64,000 nt of DNA from contig NZ_CP054840.1 in the NCBI RefSeq assembly GCF_013363755.1, forward strand, positions 3,093,501 to 3,157,500, read 5' to 3'. The position numbers were made by a program, and so were the translations under genes. A model generated the notes under the pieces. That model did no database searches. It saw only the letters and a list, made by a program, of their open reading frames with translations, and was not told the DNA's origin. Shown here piece by piece: positions 39,149 through 47,596 of this stretch. This DNA comes from Comamonas antarctica (lineage in GTDB: Bacteria; Pseudomonadota; Gammaproteobacteria; Burkholderiales; Burkholderiaceae_C). Within the stretch, counting starts at the first letter, position 1. Each line of letters opens with the position of its first letter.

Positions 39149-40063
39149 ATGAAGAATTCCGAGCGCAGTTTTGCGCGCCGCATCGATCTCACTTCCCTGC
39201 AGTTGTTCGTGGCCGTCTGCGAGCTGGGCAGCATCGGGCGCGCGGCCGAGCGCGAGTTCATCGCGGCTTCGGCCGTGAGCAAGCGCCTGTCCGATCTCGA
39301 AGCCGCGGTCGATACCGCCCTGCTCTACCGCCACAGCCGCGGCGTGACGCTCACGCCGGCCGGCGAAAGCCTGCTGCACCATGCGCGCACCGTGCTCTAC
39401 GGACTCGAGCGCATGCAGGGCGAACTGAGCGAATACGCCGAAGGCGTGCGCGGCCATGTGCGCATGCACGCCAACATGTCGGCCATCCTGCAGTTCCTGC
39501 CCGAGGACCTGGGACGCTTTGCGCGCACCCACAGCCAGATCAAGATCGACCTGCAGGAGCGGCTGAGCGCCGAGGTGCTGCACGCGGTGCAGGAAGGCAC
39601 GGCCGATATCGGCATCTGCACGCTGGGGCCGAACGGCGCGGGCGAGCTGCAGGCCAGGCCCTATCGCAGCGACCGCCTGGTGGTGGTCGTGCCCGAAGCC
39701 CATCCGCTCGCGTCCGCGCAGAGCGTGGCCTTCGCGCAGGTGCTGGACTGGGACATCGTCGGCCTCAAGGCCGACTCCAGCATCAGCCTGGCGATGCAGG
39801 CCGCGGCCGCGCATGCGGGCAAGCCGCTGCGCCAGCGCATTCAGGTCACGAGCCTCGACGCGATGTGCCGCATGATCGACAACGGCCTGGGCCTGGGGCT
39901 GCTGCCCGACCGCGCATTCGCGCTGATGCATGGCGTCGGCCACCTGCGCGCGGTGAGCCTGAGCGACGACTGGGCAGCACGCGAAGTGCTGCTCGTGGCG
40001 CGCGACTTCGAGACCCTGCCAATGACTTCGCGGCTGCTGGTCGAGCACCTGGCCGCCGCCTAG
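39149..40063 (+). CDS. LysR-family transcriptional regulator
   Basis: The product is 304 residues. The N-terminal winged helix-turn-helix is clear ([20 protein letters not shown], then [20 protein letters not shown] and [14 protein letters not shown]). The C-terminal periplasmic-binding-protein-like domain starts near residue 95 ([20 protein letters not shown]). The effector and targets are unknown. It sits directly upstream of leuC on the same strand, 41 bases away, so it may be cotranscribed with or regulate leuCDB. No Shine-Dalgarno precedes the ATG, which may be used on a leaderless transcript. Confidence 0.85.
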   Translation: MKNSERSFARRIDLTSLQLFVAVCELGSIGRAAEREFIAASAVSKRLSDLEAAVDTALLYRHSRGVTLTPAGESLLHHARTVLYGLERMQGELSEYAEGVRGHVRMHANMSAILQFLPEDLGRFARTHSQIKIDLQERLSAEVLHAVQEGTADIGICTLGPNGAGELQARPYRSDRLVVVVPEAHPLASAQSVAFAQVLDWDIVGLKADSSISLAMQAAAAHAGKPLRQRIQVTSLDAMCRMIDNGLGLGLLPDRAFALMHGVGHLRAVSLSDDWAAREVLLVARDFETLPMTSRLLVEHLAAA

Positions 40064-40104
40064 AATTACCACCCCCACCTGAAACCACAAGCCGAGAGAA
40101 CGCC

Positions 40105-41526
40105 ATGGGACGCACCCTGTACGACAAGATCTGGGACGAGCACGTCGTCCATACCGAAGAAGATGGCACGTCCATCCTCTACATCGACCGCCACCTGGTG
40201 CACGAGGTCACCAGCCCGCAGGCGTTCGAAGGGCTGCGCGTCGCAGGCCGCAAGCTGTGGCGCATCAGCTCCGTCGTGGCGACGGCCGACCACAACACGC
40301 CGACCACGGGCTGGGAACTGGGCTACGAAGGCATTGCCGATCCGATCAGCAAGGAGCAGATCACCACGCTCAACGACAACATCGGCGAGTTCGGCGCGGC
40401 GGCCTTCTTCCCGTTCATGGACAAGGGCCAGGGCATCGTCCATGTGATGGGCCCCGAGCAGGGCGCGACGCTGCCCGGCATGACCGTGGTCTGCGGCGAC
40501 AGCCACACCTCCACGCACGGTGCGTTCGGCGCGCTGGCGCATGGCATCGGCACATCCGAAGTCGAGCATGTGATGGCCACGCAGACGCTGCTGGCCAAGA
40601 AGGCCAAGAACCTGCTGGTGCGCGTGGACGGCAAGGCCGCGCCCGGCGTCACCGCCAAGGACATCGTGCTGGCCATCATCGGCAGGATCGGCACGGCCGG
40701 CGGCACGGGCTACACCATCGAGTTCGCGGGCCAGGCGATCCGCGACCTGTCCATGGAAGGCCGCATGACGGTGTGCAACATGGCCATCGAAGCCGGCGCG
40801 CGCGCCGGCCTGGTCGCTGTGGACGACAAGACCATCCGCTACATCAAGGGCCGGCCGCTCGCGCCCACGGGCGTCGAATGGGACCAGGCCGTGGCCTACT
40901 GGCAGACGCTGCACTCGGACGCCGATGCGCAGTTCGATGCGGTGGTCGTGCTGGATGCGGCGCAGATCGTGCCGCAGGTCACCTGGGGCACCTCGCCCGA
41001 GATGGTGCTGGGCGTCGATGCGCGCGTGCCCGATCCGGACAAGGAAAAGGACAGCAACAAGCGCGGCGCGATCGAGCGCGCGCTGGTCTACATGGACCTC
41101 GAACCCGGCAAGGCGATCGACGACATCAGCATCGACAAGGTGTTCATCGGCTCGTGCACCAACAGCCGCATCGAGGACATGCGCGAAGCCGCGGCCATGG
41201 TCCAGCGCCTGGGCCGCAAGGTCGCGAAGAACGTCAAGCTGGCGATGGTCGTGCCGGGCTCGGGCCTGGTCAAGGAACAGGCCGAGCGCGAAGGCCTGGA
41301 CCAGATCTTCAAGGCTGCGGGCTTCGAATGGCGCGAGCCCGGCTGCTCGATGTGCCTGGCCATGAACGCCGACCGGCTCGAGCCCGGCGAGCGCTGCGCC
41401 TCGACCTCGAACCGCAACTTCGAAGGCCGCCAGGGCGCGGGCGGACGCACCCACCTGGTGAGCCCGGCCATGGCCGCGGCCGCCGCGGTGCACGGCCATT
41501 TCGTCGACGTGCGCCGCTTCGCCTGA
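40105..41526 (+). CDS. leuC: 3-isopropylmalate dehydratase large subunit
   Basis: The product is 473 residues, of the aconitase superfamily. LeuC and LeuD together isomerise 2-isopropylmalate to 3-isopropylmalate. The start is [20 protein letters not shown]. The 4Fe-4S ligands lie in [18 protein letters not shown] and [20 protein letters not shown]. Other signatures are [20 protein letters not shown] and [20 protein letters not shown]. The ATG has a GAGAG ribosome site upstream. leuD follows 37 bases later and leuB shortly after, a complete leuCDB block without leuA. Confidence 0.96.
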   Translation: MGRTLYDKIWDEHVVHTEEDGTSILYIDRHLVHEVTSPQAFEGLRVAGRKLWRISSVVATADHNTPTTGWELGYEGIADPISKEQITTLNDNIGEFGAAAFFPFMDKGQGIVHVMGPEQGATLPGMTVVCGDSHTSTHGAFGALAHGIGTSEVEHVMATQTLLAKKAKNLLVRVDGKAAPGVTAKDIVLAIIGRIGTAGGTGYTIEFAGQAIRDLSMEGRMTVCNMAIEAGARAGLVAVDDKTIRYIKGRPLAPTGVEWDQAVAYWQTLHSDADAQFDAVVVLDAAQIVPQVTWGTSPEMVLGVDARVPDPDKEKDSNKRGAIERALVYMDLEPGKAIDDISIDKVFIGSCTNSRIEDMREAAAMVQRLGRKVAKNVKLAMVVPGSGLVKEQAEREGLDQIFKAAGFEWREPGCSMCLAMNADRLEPGERCASTSNRNFEGRQGAGGRTHLVSPAMAAAAAVHGHFVDVRRFA

Positions 41527-41563
41527 GCGGCCACCGCCAAGACCCCCTCGAGGAACACCTTCC

Positions 41564-42217
41564 ATGCAGAAATTCACCGTACACCAAGGCCTCGTGGCCC
41601 CGATGGACCGCGAGAACGTCGACACCGACGCCATCATTCCCAAGCAGTTCCTGAAGTCGATCAAGAAGACCGGCTTCGGCGTGAACCTGTTCGACGAGTG
41701 GCGCTACCTGGACCATGGCGAGCCCGGCCAGGATCCCGCGAGCCGCAAGCCCAACCCCGACTTCGTGCTGAACCTGCCGCGCTACCAGGGCGCGTCGATC
41801 CTGCTGGCGCGCAAGAACTTCGGCTGCGGCTCGAGCCGCGAGCATGCGCCCTGGGCACTCGACCAGTTCGGCTTCCGCGCCGTCATCGCGCCGAGCTTTG
41901 CCGACATCTTCTTCAACAACTGCTTCAAGAACGGCCTGCTGCCCATCGTGCTGCCCGAGGCCACGGTGGCCGAGCTGTTCGACGAGGTCGCGGCTTTTCC
42001 CGGCTACCAGTTGACCATCGACCTCGAGCGCCAGGTCATCGTGCGCCCGCAGGGCGCGGAGATCCCGTTCGACGTGATCGCGTTCCGCAAGTACTGCCTG
42101 CTCAACGGCTTCGATGACATCGGCCTCACGCTGCGCCAGTCGGACAAGATCAAGGCCTACGAAGCCGAGCGCCTGGCCACCAAGCCCTGGCTGGCGCACA
42201 CGCTGGTGCAGGGCTGA
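41564..42217 (+). CDS. leuD: 3-isopropylmalate dehydratase small subunit
   Basis: The product is 217 residues. It contains the swivel domain motifs [40 protein letters not shown] and [20 protein letters not shown]. It completes the active site of LeuC. It sits 37 bases after leuC and 72 bases before leuB. An AGGAA ribosome site lies about ten bases upstream of the start. Confidence 0.96.
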   Translation: MQKFTVHQGLVAPMDRENVDTDAIIPKQFLKSIKKTGFGVNLFDEWRYLDHGEPGQDPASRKPNPDFVLNLPRYQGASILLARKNFGCGSSREHAPWALDQFGFRAVIAPSFADIFFNNCFKNGLLPIVLPEATVAELFDEVAAFPGYQLTIDLERQVIVRPQGAEIPFDVIAFRKYCLLNGFDDIGLTLRQSDKIKAYEAERLATKPWLAHTLVQG

Positions 42218-42289
42218 AGCCCTTTTGCGCTGCAGGCGCCGCAAGCGGCGGCCTGCAGCTTTGTTGTTTTACGTTTACAGGGAATCCCC

Positions 42290-43360
42290 ATGAAAATCGC
42301 AGTCTTGCCCGGTGACGGCATCGGTCCGGAAATCGTCGCAGAAGCCGTCAAGGTGCTGAACGCCCTCGAACTGGACTTCGAGATGGAATCGGCGCCGGTC
42401 GGCGGTGCGGCCTATGCGCTCACCGGCCACCCGCTGCCCGAAGCCACGCTCAAGCTGGCCATGGAGGCCGACGCGGTGCTGTTCGGCGCGGTCGGCGACT
42501 GGAAGTACGACACGCTCGACCGCCCGCTGCGCCCCGAGCAGGCGATCCTGGGTCTGCGCAAGCACATGGGCCTGTTCGCCAACTTCCGCCCGGCCATCTG
42601 CTACAAGGAACTGACCCACGCTTCGAGCCTCAAGCCCGAGTTGGTCGCGGGCCTGGACATCCTGATCATCCGCGAACTCACGGGCGATATCTATTTCGGC
42701 CAGCCGCGCGGCCGCCGCGTGGCCACCGACGGCCACTTCCCCGGCGCCGAGGAAGCCTTCGACACCATGCGCTACTCGCGTCCCGAGATCGAGCGCATCG
42801 CGCATGTCGCCTTCCAGGCCGCGCAAAAGCGCAGCAAGCGCGTGACCAGCGTCGACAAGGCCAACGTGCTGGAAACCTTCCAGTTCTGGAAGGATGTCGT
42901 GACCGAGGTCGGCAAGCAATACCCGGACGTGCAGCTGGACCACATGTATGTCGACAACGCCGCCATGCAGCTGGTCAAGGAACCCAAGCGCTTCGACGTC
43001 GTGGTCACGGGCAACATGTTCGGCGACATCCTCTCGGATGAAGCCTCGATGCTCACCGGCTCGATCGGCATGCTGCCTTCGGCCAGCCTGAACGCCAAGG
43101 GCCAGGGCCTGTACGAGCCCAGCCACGGCAGCGCGCCCGACATTGCCGGCAAGAACGTGGCCAACCCGCTGGCCACCATCCTGTCGGCGGCCATGATGCT
43201 GCGCTTCAGCCTGAACCAGGAAGCCGCGGCCCAGCGCATCGAGGACGCCGTGCAAGCCGTGCTGGCCCAGGGCCTGCGCACGCCCGATATCTGGAGCGAA
43301 GGCACGACCCGCGTCGGCACCGCCGAGATGGGCGATGCGGTGGTGGCCGCGCTGCGCTGA
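42290..43360 (+). CDS. leuB: 3-isopropylmalate dehydrogenase
   Basis: The product is 356 residues. It begins [20 protein letters not shown] and has the substrate and NAD motifs [69 protein letters not shown] and [20 protein letters not shown]. It oxidises 3-isopropylmalate to the keto acid that becomes leucine. It is the last gene of leuCDB and is followed by two hairpins, the second a terminator. Confidence 0.97.
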   Translation: MKIAVLPGDGIGPEIVAEAVKVLNALELDFEMESAPVGGAAYALTGHPLPEATLKLAMEADAVLFGAVGDWKYDTLDRPLRPEQAILGLRKHMGLFANFRPAICYKELTHASSLKPELVAGLDILIIRELTGDIYFGQPRGRRVATDGHFPGAEEAFDTMRYSRPEIERIAHVAFQAAQKRSKRVTSVDKANVLETFQFWKDVVTEVGKQYPDVQLDHMYVDNAAMQLVKEPKRFDVVVTGNMFGDILSDEASMLTGSIGMLPSASLNAKGQGLYEPSHGSAPDIAGKNVANPLATILSAAMMLRFSLNQEAAAQRIEDAVQAVLAQGLRTPDIWSEGTTRVGTAEMGDAVVAALR

Positions 43361-43401
43361 ATCCGCGCATTTCGGGCAGCCATGGCTGCCCTTGATCTCG
43401 A

Positions 43402-43426
43402 AGCAGCCTTCATGGCTGCTTTTTTT
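43402..43426 (+). terminator. terminator of the leuCDB operon
   Basis: AGCAGCC (43402-43408) pairs with GGCTGCT (43414-43420), then a seven-T run (43420-43426). A perfect 18-base palindrome GGGCAGCCATGGCTGCCC (43374-43391) just upstream uses the same GCAGCC/GGCTGC arms. Confidence 0.85.
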
Positions 43427-43694
43427 GCGCCTTCGATGTCTCGCAAGCTTGCCGAAGCGCCCGCAAGCCATGCGGGCCTTGGCACGCCGCTCGAAGACGG
43501 TCCCGCTGGGCAGGTCCCTGCCCGGAAGCACGTGGCCACCGCCGGCATCCCCAGGTATCGCGCCAAGGCTGCCGGGCATCCACAATGCGCAACGTTTCGC
43601 TGTAGGTCGGCAAGAGGAAATAGCTTAAGTCTCATCAAACCAGGACAACAATCAATAGCATCGAGACACCACTCCCACTTGTCGAGGTCCTCGC
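43427..43694. other. intergenic region before the leuB-asd insert
   Basis: This 268-base stretch follows the leuB terminator. I see no gene. Its right end (about 43615-43680) is richer in A and T than the surroundings and should carry the promoter of the next gene, but no convincing -35/-10 pair is found. No TTCG-type plant-inducible (PIP) or HrpX box is seen. Confidence 0.5.
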
Positions 43695-44381
43695 ATGCCG
43701 TCACCTGCAATGCCCTCCGCCCTGCCCTTTGCCCTCTCCGACCGTCCGCCTTCGGGCGCTGCGGTGGCCAGCGTGCTGGTGCCCACGGGCGGGCCCGGCC
43801 CGGGCGCGCTGCAGGCGCCGGTTCATGCACCTGCGCTGCCGGCATGGCAGCAGCTATCGGACGCGGCCGCGGCACTGGCCGCCTATCTCGTGGCGCATTC
43901 CCAGGCCGTCCTGCTGAGTCAGGCCACGCACTACTGCATCGCACTCACAGACGGCGCCTTGCAAAGCATGTCGGCAAGGCTGGCCGATCCGCAGCAGCCG
44001 ATGTCCCTGCTCGACAAGTCGCTGCAGCTGGCGGCGGTGGCAATGATGCCTGCCAGCCGGACGTTCTGCGAGTCCTTGCTCCAACAGTTGCAGGTCCTGG
44101 CAAAAGCCTTGCTGGAGAGCCTGCACGATGCCTGGTATGGCGAGGCCGCAGGGCATGCGGCACTCGACGCCGCCGATGCATTGCCCGCGCTGGAGCCGGC
44201 GCAGGCCGTGACTGGCCCCGCATGCGAAACCGCGTCAGCAGCCCCCGGTTGCACCGCGGACAGTCCGACGCCATGGCCGCCGCCTGCCGTGTGGGACGAG
44301 GCGGTGGCGTGGTACGCCGATCCCTGCGGCGTATGCCTCGTGGCGGGAGGCGAAAGCACTGCACCGGCGTGGATTCCATGA
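43695..44381 (+). CDS. unrecognised helical protein, first gene of the leuB-asd insert
   Basis: The product is 228 residues. The first 47 residues are Pro/Ser/Ala-rich without charge (PSALPFALSDRPPSGAAVAS). Residues about 50-155 are a run of helices (WQQLSDAAAALAAYLVAHSQ, LLDKSLQLAAVAMMPASRTF, LLQQLQVLAKALLESLHDAW). The rest is acidic and Pro-rich. The helical core has some look of phasin domains, but this is weak. The uncharged Ser/Pro-rich N-terminus would also suit a secreted effector. There is no Sec signal or membrane helix. It has no recognised homologue. With the next gene it is inserted between leuB and asd. Confidence 0.6.
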   Translation: MPSPAMPSALPFALSDRPPSGAAVASVLVPTGGPGPGALQAPVHAPALPAWQQLSDAAAALAAYLVAHSQAVLLSQATHYCIALTDGALQSMSARLADPQQPMSLLDKSLQLAAVAMMPASRTFCESLLQQLQVLAKALLESLHDAWYGEAAGHAALDAADALPALEPAQAVTGPACETASAAPGCTADSPTPWPPPAVWDEAVAWYADPCGVCLVAGGESTAPAWIP

Positions 44382-44492
44382 ACCCCATTTCGCCACGCAA
44401 CCCCGTCTAAAACCAAAATTCAAGCTATCAAAAAGAAAACATAATAGTCAAATTCAAACAAAAGACAAGACTAACCCAGCCGACGATCTGGG

Positions 44493-44513
44493 GAATGAAA
44501 ATCATTTTCATTC
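44493..44513 (+). promoter_or_regulatory. Fur-box-like palindrome upstream of the second insert gene
   Basis: A perfect inverted repeat of 21 bases lies 46 bases upstream of the start codon at 44560. Its centre is TGAAAATCATTTTCA (44496-44510). The 7-1-7 form of the Fur box is TGATAATNATTATCA, which differs at one base in each arm. The surrounding DNA (44400-44470) is AT-rich. If real, the downstream gene would be repressed by iron. Fur binding has not been shown. Confidence 0.65.
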
Positions 44514-44559
44514 CTGCGCAAGAATGGCCATCCGCACCTGACACGATACCTGCTGCCCC

Positions 44560-45789
44560 ATGAATGCGACTGCGCCACTTCGCTGCGAAGCCGATTGCCC
44601 TGACACCCGCGATACGACCGACTGGAACCGGCCTTCCCGCCTGGCCAGCCAGTGGCTCGCCTATTCGCTGCTGCATCTGGTCACCGGACCGGCGATATCC
44701 GCCCATGAGCAAGCAGCCAGCGAATCGAACACGCCTTTGGCAGCCCTGGCCAGCGTGGTCGCCGAGACCTGGGAGATGCAGTTGGTGGACAACACCGCGC
44801 AGCCGCTGCTGACCCTGGTTTTCGACGCTGCCCCGGCGCAGGCGGCGGCACTGGCCGCCCAGGGCGCTGCCTTCCACGGGCTGCAAGCCGCCCAGGCCGT
44901 CGCCAGTGCCCTCGCCTCCCCTGCACTCCCGCAGTTGCATGCGCTGCCGGGAGCCTATTTGTCGTGTTTGAAATCCAGCCTCGAAATGGGGATTGCCGGC
45001 CACCACTCGGCACTGCTCGATCAAGCGCTTTCAGGCTTGCTCCCCCATGTCAGCAGCAGCTTTCTCGCTGCGCAGCAACTGCCCGATACTGCGGCTCAAG
45101 CATGGGCCAACGGCGTGCAGGACGGCCTGACCTTTGCGCTGTTCCATCTGCTCGGGACCTGCGCGGCATCCTCACACCCTGCCACCCAGTCCTACCTGGC
45201 AACGGTGGCGCACGAAGGCATGATGCTCGCTGCCGGCCGGCACTCCCATGCCATCGCGCAGTACCTGATCGAGACCAGGGAGCAGGTGCTCGAAGCCATG
45301 TTCCACGACTCGCCCGCGCTGCAGGAGCTGCACGGTACGCTGGCGGCGGCCGGCAAAAGCCTCCAGCAGGCGCTGCCCGCGCCGCTGCGGGCCGCACTGG
45401 CGCTGGCATTGCCGTCGGAGGGATTTCTCTCGAAGCATGGCGCCGCCGATTTCCTCAAGGAGTTGCTGACGGCGGTGGCCGTTGCCATTCCCGTCGCCGC
45501 GGCCGGCATCCACTGGCTGCCCAGGCTGGTCGACTGCGAAGGCCTGGCGTTCGCCATGCTCAAGTCAGGCGCAGCCAGCGTGCTGATCGATCTGGCCGGC
45601 AGATCCGCGCTGCCGCTGGGCGATTTTCTGAGCGAGAAATCCTGGCTGGCCATGGAGGGCGCCCAGCAGCTGGCATCCATGCTGCTGCCCGACCCCGGGA
45701 TCCAGGTGCCCCGCGACCCCGATCCGCTGCCGCAGGCCAGCGCCACGCTGGTCGGCGTTGCCGACGCCGCGGGACCGCCCGCAGGCTGA
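44560..45789 (+). CDS. unrecognised helical protein downstream of a Fur-like site
   Basis: The product is 409 residues, mostly alpha-helical and rich in Ala, Leu, Ser and His. No known domain is visible. Notable stretches are QWLAYSLLHLVTGPAISAHE, TYLATVAHEGMMLAAG-like helices near residue 210-230 (SYLATVAHEGMMLAAGRHSH), and a hydrophobic part near 305-325 (LLTAVAVAIPVAAAGIHWLP). The ends are Pro-rich and polar. No Sec signal is seen; the hydrophobic stretches could insert in a membrane. The gene follows the first insert gene by 178 bases of AT-rich DNA that holds the Fur-like site. The asd leader begins 81 bases after its stop. Confidence 0.6.
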   Translation: MNATAPLRCEADCPDTRDTTDWNRPSRLASQWLAYSLLHLVTGPAISAHEQAASESNTPLAALASVVAETWEMQLVDNTAQPLLTLVFDAAPAQAAALAAQGAAFHGLQAAQAVASALASPALPQLHALPGAYLSCLKSSLEMGIAGHHSALLDQALSGLLPHVSSSFLAAQQLPDTAAQAWANGVQDGLTFALFHLLGTCAASSHPATQSYLATVAHEGMMLAAGRHSHAIAQYLIETREQVLEAMFHDSPALQELHGTLAAAGKSLQQALPAPLRAALALALPSEGFLSKHGAADFLKELLTAVAVAIPVAAAGIHWLPRLVDCEGLAFAMLKSGAASVLIDLAGRSALPLGDFLSEKSWLAMEGAQQLASMLLPDPGIQVPRDPDPLPQASATLVGVADAAGPPAG

Positions 45790-45870
45790 AAGCCGCCCGC
45801 TTTCCGACCCCACGCAACGAAGGACCACGCGCTGGGCGACCTGCGCAAGAATCCATTACAATGCCCCGCT

Positions 45871-45978
45871 ATGTTTGCCGCCTTCACCCGCAACGCTCCT
45901 CAGACACCTGCTTGCGCAGCCGTGGCTGCGGCCGCCGTGGCTGCGCGCGCAATCACCATTACGACGATTAAAGGCTGA
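45871..45978 (+). CDS. candidate leader peptide of asd, Thr/Ile-rich end
   Basis: This short frame encodes 35 residues from ATG 45871 and ends AITITTIKG just before the TGA. The codons ATC ACC ATT ACG ACG ATT near the end give three Ile and three Thr in six residues. This resembles the ITITT-type control region of ThrL, the threonine operon leader of enteric bacteria. asd, the next gene, makes the precursor of threonine and isoleucine, so transcriptional attenuation is a sensible hypothesis. The ribosome site is weak, and a -10-like TACAAT at 45857-45862 would put the start close to the RNA end. Two competing hairpins follow. Confidence 0.45.
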   Translation: MFAAFTRNAPQTPACAAVAAAAVAARAITITTIKG

Positions 45979-45982
45979 CCCA

Positions 45983-46037
45983 GCCCGGTTCGTCGCGCGC
46001 CCTCTCCCGGCCAGACGAGCCGGGCCCCAGTCTGGTC
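45983..46037 (+). promoter_or_regulatory. two mutually exclusive hairpins between the leader peptide and asd
   Basis: Hairpin A pairs GCCCGGTTCGTC (45983-45994) with GACGAGCCGGGC (46014-46025), 12 bases with one G-T pair. Hairpin B pairs GGCCAGAC (46009-46016) with GTCTGGTC (46030-46037). The arms overlap at 46014-46016, and most of the second arm of A lies in the loop of B, so both cannot form at once. This is the expected layout of an attenuator. The T run after B is weak (TTGTTTCTT), so termination is not certain. Confidence 0.4.
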
Positions 46038-46071
46038 GAACATTGTTTCTTAAACCACAGGGGCGTTGAAA

Positions 46072-47184
46072 ATGAGCAAGTTGGTAGGTTTGGTGGGCTG
46101 GCGCGGCATGGTCGGCTCGGTGTTGATGGACCGCATGCAGGCCGAAGGCGACTTCGATCTGATCGAGCCGATTTTCTTCTCCACCTCGAACGCCGGCGGC
46201 AAGGCGCCCGCGCAGGCGCGCACCCACACCACGCTGCAGGATGCCAACGACATCTCCGCACTGGCGCGCTGCGACATCATCATCACCGCCCAGGGCGGCG
46301 ACTACACCAAGGCCGTCTACGGTCCGCTGCGCGCTTCGGGCTGGCAGGGCCACTGGATCGACGCGGCCTCGTCGCTGCGCATGGAAGACGATGCCGTCAT
46401 CGTGCTCGACCCGGTCAATGACGACCTGATCCAGGCCAAGCTGGCGGCGGGCGGCAAGAACTGGATTGGCGGCAACTGCACCAACTCCATCCTGCTGATG
46501 GGCCTGTCCGGACTGTTCAAGGCCGGCCTCGTGGAATGGGTCAGCTCGATGACCTACCAGGCGGCCTCGGGCGGCGGCGCCAACCATATGCGCGAACTGC
46601 TCAAGGGCATGGGCGTGGTGCATGCCGCAGTGTCCGACGCGCTGGCCACGCCGGCTTCGGCGATTCTCGACATCGATCGGCAGGTGGCACAGACCATCCG
46701 CAACGACGTGCCCACCGAGTACTTCGGCGCACCGCTGGCCGGCGGCCTGATCCCCTGGATCGACGTGCAACTGCCCAATGGCCAGTCCAAGGAAGAATGG
46801 AAGGGCCAGGCAGAGGTCAACAAGATCCTCGGCACCAGCGCCACCATCCCTGTCGACGGCCTGTGCGTGCGCATCGGCGCGATGCGCTGCCACTCGCTGG
46901 CCCTGACGCTTAAGCTCAAGCATGACCTGCCGCTGGCCGAGATCGAGACCTTGATCCAGTCGGGCAACCCCTGGGTCAAGTTCGTCGCCAACGACCGTGC
47001 GCTCACCGTGAAGGAACTGACGCCCGCAGCCGTCACCGGCGGCCTCGAAGTGGCCGTGGGCCGCGTGCGCAAGCTCAACATGGGTCCTGAATACCTGTCG
47101 GCCTTCGTGATCGGCGACCAGCTGCTGTGGGGCGCGGCCGAACCGCTGCGCCGCATGCTGCGGATATTGTTGACCACCCCCTGA
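46072..47184 (+). CDS. asd: aspartate-semialdehyde dehydrogenase
   Basis: The product is 370 residues. It reduces aspartyl phosphate to aspartate semialdehyde, the precursor of lysine, diaminopimelate, methionine, threonine and isoleucine. The start [20 protein letters not shown] carries the NADP-binding GWRGMVGS. The catalytic cysteine is in [13 protein letters not shown] (near residue 134), with the His region [16 protein letters not shown] later. I chose the ATG at 46072, with AGGGG upstream; an in-frame TTG lies two codons earlier. A candidate leader peptide lies upstream. fimV follows after 412 bases. Confidence 0.96.
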   Translation: MSKLVGLVGWRGMVGSVLMDRMQAEGDFDLIEPIFFSTSNAGGKAPAQARTHTTLQDANDISALARCDIIITAQGGDYTKAVYGPLRASGWQGHWIDAASSLRMEDDAVIVLDPVNDDLIQAKLAAGGKNWIGGNCTNSILLMGLSGLFKAGLVEWVSSMTYQAASGGGANHMRELLKGMGVVHAAVSDALATPASAILDIDRQVAQTIRNDVPTEYFGAPLAGGLIPWIDVQLPNGQSKEEWKGQAEVNKILGTSATIPVDGLCVRIGAMRCHSLALTLKLKHDLPLAEIETLIQSGNPWVKFVANDRALTVKELTPAAVTGGLEVAVGRVRKLNMGPEYLSAFVIGDQLLWGAAEPLRRMLRILLTTP

Positions 47185-47280
47185 GCGCCTTCGGCGCTTC
47201 CCCCTCTCAACCTTCGGTGGAGGGGGACGGCAGCCTCGGTGCGGGGCGGCCCTTCCTCGCTGCCCCCTTGCTAGATCACG
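47185..47280. repeat. REP-like hairpin element after asd
   Basis: The element starts right after the asd stop. It holds two hairpins, GCGCC/GGCGC (about 47186-47198) and CCCCCTC (47200-47206) with GAGGGGG (47220-47226), then GCGGGGCGGCCC and GCTGCCCCCTTGC. The last two segments recur in the tandem repeat at 12504-12671. A further inverted repeat, ACCGCCCGC/GCGGGCGGT, lies at 47345-47382 in the same gap. No gene is seen in 47281-47596. Confidence 0.6.
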
Positions 47281-47596
47281 CCAGTATCAGAGGCTGCGAA
47301 CAAGTGCCTTTGCACGAAAGCCCCTCTTTTGAGTTTTTTTGATGACCGCCCGCCGGGCCATGAAAATGGCTTTGCGGGCGGTTTCTCGTTGCCACGGGAC
47401 AACATCCCCGGGCGCGCAAGCCTGCGCGCCGCGCCAGGTGTTGGACAATGCCCCCTGCCTCCTTGGTTGTCACTGCCATGCATTGCTGCTAAGGTATTTT
47501 TCACTTTGACGCGCCCGCTGTGCCGATGGCGCGCTCATCCATGAGAACAACTATGCCGCTCGCCCGGGCCGCACAACCATAAAAGTTGACGCCACC

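Noticed and set aside
43410..43613. A 67-codon minus-strand frame between leuB and the insert
   Set aside because: It runs against the leuB terminator and has an Arg/Cys-rich product with no domain and no good ribosome site.
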